Under the pieces are notes generated by a model, which saw only the letters and a program-made list of their open reading frames with translations, did no database searches and was not told the origin of the DNA. Of a DNA stretch of 64,000 nt, positions 1 through 7,815 are shown in pieces; the stretch's first letter is position 1, and each line of letters starts with the position of its first letter. This stretch comes from CALHVX01 sp051027215 (GTDB lineage Bacteria > Pseudomonadota > Gammaproteobacteria > Pseudomonadales > Azotimanducaceae): positions 124,001 to 188,000 of the forward strand of contig JBPCXR010000029.1 of assembly GCA_051027215.1 (NCBI GenBank), written 5' to 3'. Both the position numbers and the translations under genes were made by a program.

Positions 1-4
1 GACG

Positions 5-2752
5 TTAGTGCGCCTCATCCCAGTTCTTGCCAACACCAACATCGACTTTTAGCGGCACCGACAGCTCTGCAGCACCCTCCATTCTTGTTCCGGCGCCCTC
101 GATCAACTGATCCACATCCGCAGCCGCCACCTCGAACACCAGCTCGTCGTGCACCTGCATGATCATCATCGCATCCAACTGACTCGAGGGCAGCCAGTCC
201 GCCACGTTGATCATCGCGCGCTTGATGATGTCTGCGGCGGTACCCTGCATGGGCGCATTGATGGCCGTGCGTTCGGCGCCTTGTTTACGCGGCACGTTTT
301 TGGAGTTGATCTCGGGGAGATACAAGCGCCGACCGAAGAGAGTTTCAACAAAACCATCGTCATGTGCCTGAGCCCGGGTGCGCTCCATGTAGGCCTTCAC
401 TCCCGGATAACGCTCAAAATAGCGATCGATGTAATCCTGGGCCAAAGTTCTTGAGATTCCGAGCTGGCGCCCTAAGCCAAAGGCAGACATGCCATAGATC
501 AAGCCAAAGTTTATCGCCTTGGCGCTGCGCCGTTGATCATCGCTGACTTCATCCAGCGATACCCCGAAGACTTCGCTGGCAGTTGCGCGGTGAATGTCCT
601 GATCATGCTCGAAGGCGGTGTTAAGACCTTGGTCTCCCGACAGGTGCGCCATGATCCGCAGCTCGATCTGCGAGTAGTCCGCGGCTACCAATCGGCGTCC
701 TCTGGGCGCAACAAATGCCTGACGGATGCGCCGACCTTCCGCTGTGCGAATGGGAATGTTCTGCAGATTCGGATCCGACGACGACAAGCGCCCAGTGGCC
801 GCTACTGCTTGGTGATAGGAAGTATGGATACGGCCAGTTTTCTGATTGATCTGCAGCGGCAATTTTTCTGTGTAGGTCGAGCGTAACTTCGCCAAGCTAC
901 GGTACTCAAGCAACAGCGTCGGTAGTTCATGTCCTTGGGCGGCCAGATCTTGTAACACTGGCTCGGCGGTGGAAGGCTTGCCTCCAGGCGTTTTCTTTAA
1001 CACCGGCAGTTGCAGTTTTTCGTAGAAGATTTCTTGCAACTGCTTGGTTGAGTCGAGATTGAATTCATTACCGGCAATGCCGAACGCCTGTTGCTTGAGC
1101 TCTTCTAAGCGGCTGGCGATTTCTGCACTCTGCTCAGCCAACAGACTGCCATCTACCAACGCGCCATTGCGTTCGACTTCAGACAGCACAGCGATTAATG
1201 GACGCTCAATGGTTTCATAAACGCTGACCAAAGTCGGCGTTTGCTGCAATTGTGGCCACAACGCCTCGTGCAAACGCAGGGTGATGTCGGCGTCTTCCGC
1301 GGCATAGTCGATCGCTTGCTCCACAGGAACCTGGTTGAAGGTCAGCTGTTTCGCGCCTTTGCCCGCAATCTCTTCGAATTTGATGGTGGATTCGCCCAAA
1401 TACTTGTCCGCAAGCGCATCCATATTGTGCCGGCTGCCGACGCTGTTTAGCACGTAACTTTCAAGCATCGTGTCGAACTCAATGCCGTCCAACTGAATGT
1501 CGTAACGCTTCAGCACGCTCATGTCGTATTTGAGGTTCTGACCGACTTTCTTTTGCCGCGGATCTTCCAGCAGCGGCTTCAGCTGCGCCAGCACATCGGT
1601 TAGCGACAATTGTTTCGGCGCCCCAACGTAATCGTGGGCGACTGGCACATAGGCTGCCTCACCCGGTGCCAGCGCGAAGGAAACGCCGACGAGATCTGCA
1701 ACCATATAGTCGAGGCTGGTGGTTTCGGTATCGAAGGCGAACAGCGGCGCATCTTTGAGTTTTTTGATCCAGCGTTTGAGATCTTTCATGCTGGCCACGC
1801 ACTCATAGTTGCGCGCTGCCGCACTGGCTGCGATCTGGGCACTTTGTTGGGCCGCCGCCTCGCCGCCGTCCATTTCTTCCAGCCAAGATTTGAACTCGTA
1901 GCGGCTAAACAGCTCAACCAGCGCGTCGCGGTCCGCTTCCTTCGGAATCAAGTCCGTTATCGACTCGTCCATACTGACGTCACACTTAATCGTTGCCAGC
2001 GTTCTCGACAAAGGCAGCTGTTCCAGCGCATTGCGCAGGTTTTCGCCCACCTTACCTTTGATGCTTTCTGCGTTGGCAACGATGGCATCCAGATCGCCGT
2101 GCTCGAGCAACCACTTCGCGGCGGTTTTTGGTCCGACTTTGGGCACGCCGGGAATGTTGTCGACGGTGTCGCCCATCAATGCCAAGTAATCAATGATGCG
2201 CTCCGCGGGAACACCAAACTTTGCAACTACGCCATCCCGATCCATGGTGGTTTCGGTCATGGTGTTGACCAGGGTAACGTGGTCACTCACCAGCTGCGCC
2301 ATATCCTTGTCGCTGGTAGAAATGACCGTGTCACGTTTTTGCTGGGTTGCCTGCAGCGCCAGCGTGCCGATAACGTCATCAGCCTCAACGTCAGGCTCGA
2401 CTAGCAGCGGCAGGCCCATTGCTCGAATGATCTCGTGAATCGGTGCGATTTGTTCTTTCAGATCGGCCGGCGTTTCTGCTCGATTCGCCTTATATTCGGG
2501 GTACAGGTCATTGCGGAACGTATCTCCAGGCGCATCGAACACAACGGCGATCGGGCTGTCCTGGTAGTCTTTGGCGAGTTTGCGCAACATCGCAATCACA
2601 CCCCGGATTGCGCCGGTCGGAAAACCGTCTTTGGTCGAAAGGTCCGGTAGCGCATAGTAAGCGCGAAATAGATAGGAAGAGCCATCGACCAGCACTAACG
2701 GTGCTTTGGCCGATTTTTTTGCGCTTTTGGAATTGTTTGACTTGGATGGCAT
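5..2752 (-). CDS. polA: DNA polymerase I
   Basis: Removes RNA primers and fills gaps in lagging-strand synthesis and excision repair. The 915-residue product has all three domains. The 5'-nuclease domain (about residues 15-300) starts with VLVDGSSYLFRAYY. The 3'-5' exonuclease domain (about 310-500) keeps Exo I (DTETTS), Exo II (NLKYDM) and Exo III (YAAEDADI), so proofreading should be active. The polymerase domain has motif A (DYSQIELR), motif B (RRSAKAINFGLIYG) and motif C (VHDELVFEV). It starts with ATG and is divergent from the DUF2782 gene, with 30 bp between the two start codons. The gene is complete, with its stop only a few bases from the window edge. Confidence 0.98.
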   Translation of the reverse strand: MPSKSNNSKSAKKSAKAPLVLVDGSSYLFRAYYALPDLSTKDGFPTGAIRGVIAMLRKLAKDYQDSPIAVVFDAPGDTFRNDLYPEYKANRAETPADLKEQIAPIHEIIRAMGLPLLVEPDVEADDVIGTLALQATQQKRDTVISTSDKDMAQLVSDHVTLVNTMTETTMDRDGVVAKFGVPAERIIDYLALMGDTVDNIPGVPKVGPKTAAKWLLEHGDLDAIVANAESIKGKVGENLRNALEQLPLSRTLATIKCDVSMDESITDLIPKEADRDALVELFSRYEFKSWLEEMDGGEAAAQQSAQIAASAAARNYECVASMKDLKRWIKKLKDAPLFAFDTETTSLDYMVADLVGVSFALAPGEAAYVPVAHDYVGAPKQLSLTDVLAQLKPLLEDPRQKKVGQNLKYDMSVLKRYDIQLDGIEFDTMLESYVLNSVGSRHNMDALADKYLGESTIKFEEIAGKGAKQLTFNQVPVEQAIDYAAEDADITLRLHEALWPQLQQTPTLVSVYETIERPLIAVLSEVERNGALVDGSLLAEQSAEIASRLEELKQQAFGIAGNEFNLDSTKQLQEIFYEKLQLPVLKKTPGGKPSTAEPVLQDLAAQGHELPTLLLEYRSLAKLRSTYTEKLPLQINQKTGRIHTSYHQAVAATGRLSSSDPNLQNIPIRTAEGRRIRQAFVAPRGRRLVAADYSQIELRIMAHLSGDQGLNTAFEHDQDIHRATASEVFGVSLDEVSDDQRRSAKAINFGLIYGMSAFGLGRQLGISRTLAQDYIDRYFERYPGVKAYMERTRAQAHDDGFVETLFGRRLYLPEINSKNVPRKQGAERTAINAPMQGTAADIIKRAMINVADWLPSSQLDAMMIMQVHDELVFEVAAADVDQLIEGAGTRMEGAAELSVPLKVDVGVGKNWDEAH

Positions 2753-2782
2753 CTAAGCTGAGTGACCGATAAAATTTGCAGA

Positions 2783-3106
2783 ATGAATAGCGGCAAGAAA
2801 CTACCATACCTCCTCCAGCGCTGCAGGCGTTGGCTCACCACGCTCCTGCTAATCAGCGGCAGTTGGACTGCAGCTGCGCTGGCCGAAGAAGCTGGTGTGA
2901 GTCTCGAAGGGCCGGACGTCACCATTATCGCTGGAGAAGAGCGAACGGTTTACGAGTTTCGGCAAAATGGGCAGCTACGCATGGTGCGTGTGATCCCCAA
3001 GTGGGGCAAACCGTACTATCTGGTGCCCGCCGACCCGACTAAGGGCTTTGGCGATCTAGAACGGGCAGAGATGTTACTGCCATCCTGGGTCATCGCAGAG
3101 TTTTAG
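2783..3106 (+). CDS. DUF2782 family exported protein
   Basis: Small protein (107 aa from this ATG) of unknown function. It matches in length, sequence style and position the DUF2782 proteins found between polA and homoserine kinase in Pseudomonas. An N-terminal hydrophobic stretch (LTTLLLISGSWTAAALA) followed by AEE looks like a cleavable signal peptide, so the mature part of about 80 residues is probably periplasmic. The mature part contains the run YLVPADPTKGF. A GTG start 21 bp upstream (2762) is possible but lengthens the signal-peptide n-region without benefit. The family call is from memory of context and pattern. No function is inferred. Confidence 0.75.
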   Translation: MNSGKKLPYLLQRCRRWLTTLLLISGSWTAAALAEEAGVSLEGPDVTIIAGEERTVYEFRQNGQLRMVRVIPKWGKPYYLVPADPTKGFGDLERAEMLLPSWVIAEF

Positions 3107-3188
3107 CCGAGTCCGAGCCAGTAGCGTAGCTGGCATCCTACGTGGACCATCGATAAGCTCTAGTCATGTATCTGTGCGAATCTGAGAT

Positions 3189-4184
3189 TTGAACGCTGTT
3201 ACCCGCTTGGACGATGCCGAGTTAGATGAACTGTTGCAGCGCTACGATTTAGGTCAGATCAGCGCCTGTTCACTGGCAGCCAACGGCATAGAGAACAGCA
3301 ACTACTTCATTACTGTAGATAGTTTGGATCCGCTGCCGGTTAGCCGTGACTTTGTGCTGACCATCATCGAGCAGCCATCCAACTCCGGTGGCCGCGCTTA
3401 TGTCGAACTGCTAGACGCCTGCGAGCGCGCCGGCTTGCCGACACCTGGCGTTGTTCGCAACGCCGCAGGTCAGTCTTACGAGACCTTGAACAACAAGCCG
3501 GTGCTGCTCTGCCGCCGCCTCCGTGGCCAACACGTACTCAATCCGACTTTAGCGCAGACCGCGGCCATTGGTCGATTTCTCGCTCGATTTCATTTGCGCA
3601 CCAGCCATCTGGCGTCCTATTTGCCCGCCTATCCTAGGTCGGAGCAGTGGTTGGACGATTCCCTCGAGGCGATCAAGGCTTGGGCTTCCTACCAACACTA
3701 TGTGCAAGCTGCAGATGCCATCACCAGCGTCCGCTCCATGCTCGCTCGTGACGACGTCCAAGCGCTGCCCCGTTCGGTGATTCATGCCGATCTGTTCCGC
3801 GACAATGCACTATTCAATTCAGCAGGGTTGACTGGCGTGCTGGACTTTCACCATGCGGCCACAGGCTACTGTTTGTTCGACCTTGCCGTGGTTGCCAACG
3901 ACTGGTGCAGCGACACCGAAGGTCGCCTCGACCCAGACCGCATGCTCATGTTGCTGCGCGGCTATCATCAGATTCGTCCACTGCAGGCTCAAGAGCTGTG
4001 GTTTTTGTCGCTGTTTACCCTGTACGCCGGCTTGAGCTTCTATCTGTCGCGGGCACAGACCGCAGCAGCCATGGCGCGTAGCCAAAGCGGCCACTCGGCG
4101 CGCTCAAAGAACCCAGACGAGTTTGCTCGCATTGTGCGGCAGCGACTGGCACACGCCTTCTACCTTGATCCACGGCTCCTATAG
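3189..4184 (+). CDS. thrB: Homoserine kinase (ThrB2 type, aminoglycoside-phosphotransferase fold)
   Basis: Phosphorylates L-homoserine to O-phospho-L-homoserine in threonine synthesis. The 331-residue protein has the APH/choline-kinase fold used by the Pseudomonas-type enzyme, not the GHMP fold of E. coli ThrB. The nucleotide-binding lobe carries GIENSNYFI. The catalytic loop VIHADLFRDNALF lies near residue 199 (HxDxxxxN pattern), followed by the metal-binding LDFHHA. The start is TTG, shortly after a weak purine stretch; no ATG fits the conserved N-terminus better. Its place after the DUF2782 gene and near polA matches Pseudomonas thrB and supports this call over a generic APH kinase. Confidence 0.85.
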   Translation: MNAVTRLDDAELDELLQRYDLGQISACSLAANGIENSNYFITVDSLDPLPVSRDFVLTIIEQPSNSGGRAYVELLDACERAGLPTPGVVRNAAGQSYETLNNKPVLLCRRLRGQHVLNPTLAQTAAIGRFLARFHLRTSHLASYLPAYPRSEQWLDDSLEAIKAWASYQHYVQAADAITSVRSMLARDDVQALPRSVIHADLFRDNALFNSAGLTGVLDFHHAATGYCLFDLAVVANDWCSDTEGRLDPDRMLMLLRGYHQIRPLQAQELWFLSLFTLYAGLSFYLSRAQTAAAMARSQSGHSARSKNPDEFARIVRQRLAHAFYLDPRLL

Positions 4185-4282
4185 CCGTCTGGCCCACCCT
4201 GAAACCGTTAACGCCAACCCCGAGCAGCTCATCATGGGCATCGATCTTCGCCTTTGGCGCGCCAGCCGTCGGTGCGGGTTAT

Positions 4283-5581
4283 ATGTACCTGCTACTAAGT
4301 TTGTACGTCATGAAGTTTTGTACCGACGTGCTGCTTATCGCCCCGGCGATCATGGGCATCATCTACAGCTTGTCGCGTTTTTGGGATGCTATTTCCGACC
4401 CTGTGGCCGGCTACTGTAGCGACCGCACGCGCTTGCGCTTCGGCCGCCGGCGCAGCTGGATACTAGCCAGCCTGATCCCCATCTGCCTGACCTTTACCAT
4501 GGTGTTCGGTCCACCCGCCAGTCTCGAGGGGACCCAACTCATATTTTGGATGGCGATTGCGATCATCGGCTTCTATAGCGCCATGACCGTGTTCTACGTG
4601 CCGCACCTGTCGCTGGGCGCGGAGTTGAGTGACGACTACCATGAACGTAGCCGCTTGTTCGGCATGCGCCACGCCTTCTACACCACCGGTTCCATGCTGT
4701 CGCTGGCAACCATGTATTTGCTCATCAGCGCCGAGGCTCGCAGCGAAGCCGCAGTGCGGCAAGTGGCTTTTGATCAGGCGCTCATCGCCTGTCTCGCTAT
4801 GGGATTGTTGATCGTGTACGCGGTGGTCCGCTTAAGGGAGCCACGTAGCAACGCTAGAAAGATTGAATCCGGTCCATTCCAGGCATTTAAGGACGTCGGG
4901 CGAAACCCCTATGCACGCCGTCTGTACTTAGTGTGGTTCATCGAAAACATCGGTGGTGGCGCAATCGCAGCGCTAACGCTGTACGTCTGTGACTATGTGG
5001 TGGGCGCTCCTCAGTGGGCACCGGGCATCATCCTTTGCTACATGGCGCCCTCCACTTTCGCAGTGCCTATATGGGTCGCCACCTCGCGCCGCTTTGGTAA
5101 GGTCAACACTTGGATTTCCAGCATGTGTTTAACCGGTGTGTCATTCGGCGGAATGTTCGTGCTGCCGTTCCTGGACAGCCCCGACGTCCGTTTGCTGGTG
5201 GTTGCACTACTGGCCTTCAGTGCCGGCTTCGCCTCTGCCGGCGGCGGTAGCCTCGGGCCGTCAGTGCAAAGCGACGTCATTGATTACGATGAATTGCATT
5301 CCCATGAGCGCAAAGAGGGGTCTTACTTTGCTGTATGGAACTTCGTTTACAAAAGCGGCTTGGGCGTTATGCTGATGCTAACCGGTTTCGTTCTCGAGTT
5401 CGCCGGGTTCGAACCCAACGTAGAGCAAAGCATGACGGTGAAGCTGGCCATGGTGTCGTTGTATGGGCTAGTGCCCCTGACCTGCTATTTACTAGGGGCG
5501 TTGCTGTTTCGCGGCTTCGCCCTAGACGAATCAGCCCACGAAAAGATTAAGGCCGAGCTGGATGCGCGCAAAACTCAATAG
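4283..5581 (+). CDS. MFS sugar/cation symporter-like permease (GPH/MFS_2 type)
   Basis: Membrane transporter of about 12 helices in the glycoside-pentoside-hexuronide (MFS_2) group. Evidence is the signature DAISDPVAGYCSDRTRLRFG followed by RRRSW after helix 2, and repeated hydrophobic segments to the end. The substrate cannot be told from sequence. The first ATG (4283) falls inside transmembrane helix 1. The same frame is open back to a stop at 4166-4168 and encodes a helix-1-like run, IFAFGAPAVGAGY, directly upstream. The true N-terminus is therefore probably earlier, perhaps at the CTG at 4199 or through a sequencing frameshift from the ATG at 4234. It follows thrB and converges on the P450 gene, with 16 bp between stops. 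Confidence 0.75.
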   Translation: MYLLLSLYVMKFCTDVLLIAPAIMGIIYSLSRFWDAISDPVAGYCSDRTRLRFGRRRSWILASLIPICLTFTMVFGPPASLEGTQLIFWMAIAIIGFYSAMTVFYVPHLSLGAELSDDYHERSRLFGMRHAFYTTGSMLSLATMYLLISAEARSEAAVRQVAFDQALIACLAMGLLIVYAVVRLREPRSNARKIESGPFQAFKDVGRNPYARRLYLVWFIENIGGGAIAALTLYVCDYVVGAPQWAPGIILCYMAPSTFAVPIWVATSRRFGKVNTWISSMCLTGVSFGGMFVLPFLDSPDVRLLVVALLAFSAGFASAGGGSLGPSVQSDVIDYDELHSHERKEGSYFAVWNFVYKSGLGVMLMLTGFVLEFAGFEPNVEQSMTVKLAMVSLYGLVPLTCYLLGALLFRGFALDESAHEKIKAELDARKTQ

Positions 5582-5587
5582 GGTAGA

Positions 5588-5607
5588 GCACGCAACGTTA
5601 GGCGTGC
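5588..5607. terminator. Small inverted repeat between convergent genes
   Basis: A perfect 6-bp inverted repeat, GCACGC and GCGTGC with an 8-nt loop, sits between the stop codons of the MFS permease and the P450, partly overlapping the P450 3' end. It has no T-tract on either strand, so it could at most be a weak or factor-assisted bidirectional terminator. Confidence 0.3.
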
Positions 5608-6851
5608 ACAACCACCGGTAAGCTAGCGTAGCCACGCAATAAGTTGGATCTAATGCGCTTCGGCTCTGCGACCACCTCGATACGGCTAAATCGCCCGATC
5701 AGCTCCTGCCAAAGAATTTTTAGCTGCAGCTCCGCCAGTCGATTGCCCATGCAGCGGTGAATGCCATAACCAAAAGACACATGCTGCCGAGCATTGGGCC
5801 GATCAACCTGCAGCTTGTCCGGTTCGCTGAACTGGGTTTCGTCCCGATTGCCAGACAAATACCACATGACCACCTTGTCGCCCTGGCGAATGGTTTGCCC
5901 ACCAAGGGCGACGTCTTCGGTGGCAACTCGGCGCATGTGGGTAAGCGGCGTTTGCCAGCGAATGGTCTCGGCCACCATGTTTGAGACCAACTGCGGGTTG
6001 TCTTGTAGTTGCTGCCACTGATCGGGAAACTGATGCATGGCTAGCACGCCACCGGAAATGGAATTGCGAGTCGTGTCGTTACCACCAACGATCAACAGTA
6101 CGAGGTTGCCGAGAAACTCGTTGGGAGACATGTTTCGCGTCGCCTCACCATGGGCCAGCATAGACACCAAGTCGTTCCCAGGTTTGCCAGCAGCCCGCGC
6201 ATTCCACAGCTCAGTGAAGTAGGCGAGGCATTCCTCGAGCTCTGCACGTCGCTCCTGACGACTCGAAACGAAGTCGCCACCAGGACCGCTGCTGGCAACG
6301 TTCGACCAGCGGGTCAGCTTAGCGCGCTCCTCGAAAGGGAAGTCGAACAGCGTTGCCAACATCTGGGTGGTGAGTTCGACAGAAACCCGCGGCACCCAAT
6401 CAATAGTTTCACCCAACGGTAGTTCATCAAGAATCTTTTGCACCCGACTGCGAATCAAACCTTCGAGCTTCTGCAAGTTGCGCGGCGAAACACTACGGTT
6501 GACAGTTTTGCGTTGCTCATCATGTTTCGGCGGATCCATGGCAATGAACATCGGCAGATCAAAATCTGGATCCTGATCATCGATGCCGATGAAAGGCTCT
6601 GAAGAAAACAGCTGATGCTGACTGTCGACGAATTTTATGTCATCGAATCGCGTAACAGACCAGTAAGGGCCGTACCGGCTTTCGGCGCAATAGTGCACGG
6701 GGGCGTCTTTGCGCAAACGCTCGAAGTACGGCCCGTAGGTATTGTTTAGGTAGTAGCCCGAGCGCGCCATGTTGAAATGGCTAAGGGGCATGGATTGTGC
6801 CTGTTCCCGATGGGCTTGAAGGTCATCACTTTCTACATCTACGTTCAACAT
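5598..6851 (-). CDS. Cytochrome P450, CYP153-like (terminal alkane/fatty acid hydroxylase)
   Basis: Soluble bacterial P450 of 417 residues. The oxygen-activating I-helix has GGNDTTRNS at about residues 256-264, the K-helix ExxR is E295-R298 followed by WQTPLTHMRR, and the heme loop is SFGYGIHRCMG with ligand Cys367. The combination LIVGGNDTTRN, IRWQTPL-HMRR and RCMGNRLAELQL is characteristic of CYP153, whose members hydroxylate the terminal carbon of medium-chain alkanes or fatty acids. That substrate is inferred from family resemblance. No ferredoxin or ferredoxin reductase is encoded in the window, so electron donors must come from elsewhere. It starts with ATG 4 bp after the egtD stop and is probably co-transcribed with egtB-egtD. 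Confidence 0.85.
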   Translation of the reverse strand: MLNVDVESDDLQAHREQAQSMPLSHFNMARSGYYLNNTYGPYFERLRKDAPVHYCAESRYGPYWSVTRFDDIKFVDSQHQLFSSEPFIGIDDQDPDFDLPMFIAMDPPKHDEQRKTVNRSVSPRNLQKLEGLIRSRVQKILDELPLGETIDWVPRVSVELTTQMLATLFDFPFEERAKLTRWSNVASSGPGGDFVSSRQERRAELEECLAYFTELWNARAAGKPGNDLVSMLAHGEATRNMSPNEFLGNLVLLIVGGNDTTRNSISGGVLAMHQFPDQWQQLQDNPQLVSNMVAETIRWQTPLTHMRRVATEDVALGGQTIRQGDKVVMWYLSGNRDETQFSEPDKLQVDRPNARQHVSFGYGIHRCMGNRLAELQLKILWQELIGRFSRIEVVAEPKRIRSNLLRGYASLPVVVHA

Positions 6852-6855
6852 TCGA

Positions 6856-7815
6856 CTATGCCACTTCTAGCAGAAACACAGAGTACCAGTTATTGGCATC
6901 CGTCCAGAAGTCAGTCTTCGCGAAGCCCGCCCGCAACGCCAGAGCCTCGAATTCGTCGGGGTGATACTTGAAAGAGTTTTCGGTATGGATCAGCTCATTT
7001 GCAGCGAAGGAAAGCCGCGCACCGCCAATGTCTACCGACTGGGCGCAGAGGCTGCGGAGAAACATCTGTACACAGCCCAGCTCACTGTTGTAATGCGCTT
7101 CGTGTTGGAAGGCCTGGAGATCAAAATCGGCACCTAGCGTTTCGTTTAAATGCGTGAGCATGTTGAGATTGAACGCAGCAGTAACCCCCGCAGCATCGTC
7201 ATAAGCCGCTTCCAACAGCGCTTTGTCTTTCTTGCGATCTACGCCCAACAATAGGTGACTGCCAGGGCCGAGGGTTGCACGAATGTTTGACAGCAACCCC
7301 ACCGCCGATTCCGGCTCGAAGTTGCCGATGCTCGAGCCGGGAAAAAATCCCGTTTTTTCCAGGGCCCGCACTGGCGCCGGCAAGGCAAACGCTGCCGTGA
7401 AGTCGGTACACACGGGATACAGCGACAGCCACGGAAAGTCTTTCTGCAGCGACTTTGCGTTTTCTTGCAAGTGGTCGCCAGAGATATCCACGGGCACGTA
7501 GGCTACCGGTCGCACAGATTCCAGCATCTTGCGGATCTTTCGACTGGAGCCTGAGCCATATTCCACCAGAGCTCCGCCGTGGCCGAGGTAGGCGCTGATG
7601 GCATCACTGTAGGCGTCGAACAAGGCAATTTCAGTGCGGGTCAAGTAGTACTCTGGCAGCTCTGTGATCTGCTCGAATAGCTGAGAACCGGCTTCGTCGT
7701 AAAAGTACTTGGGGGAGATGGTTTTTTTGGGCTTCGACAGTCCCCGCAGCACCTCCGCGCGAACGCTGGTGGCTTCAGGCTTTAAATCAAAGTATTCGTA
7801 CGCACCCTGGGCCAC
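6856..7815 (-). CDS. egtD: L-histidine N(alpha)-methyltransferase EgtD
   Basis: Trimethylates histidine to hercynine using S-adenosylmethionine, the first step of ergothioneine synthesis. The SAM site shows VEYGSGSSRKIRKML and FPGSSIGNFEP, both typical of EgtD. The reading frame is open to 7875, but the GTG at 7815 is chosen because it overlaps the egtB stop by one base (TAGTG) and gives 319 residues, the usual family length, starting VAQGAYEYFDL. The upstream extension would overlap egtB by 61 nt and has no conserved sequence. With EgtB this makes the minimal two-gene ergothioneine pathway. Confidence 0.92.
   Translation of the reverse strand: MAQGAYEYFDLKPEATSVRAEVLRGLSKPKKTISPKYFYDEAGSQLFEQITELPEYYLTRTEIALFDAYSDAISAYLGHGGALVEYGSGSSRKIRKMLESVRPVAYVPVDISGDHLQENAKSLQKDFPWLSLYPVCTDFTAAFALPAPVRALEKTGFFPGSSIGNFEPESAVGLLSNIRATLGPGSHLLLGVDRKKDKALLEAAYDDAAGVTAAFNLNMLTHLNETLGADFDLQAFQHEAHYNSELGCVQMFLRSLCAQSVDIGGARLSFAANELIHTENSFKYHPDEFEALALRAGFAKTDFWTDANNWYSVFLLEVA

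Noticed and set aside
1610..2404. 264-codon plus-strand frame inside polA
   Set aside because: Antisense to the well-conserved 5'-nuclease and exonuclease part of polA; no motif or ribosome-binding site.
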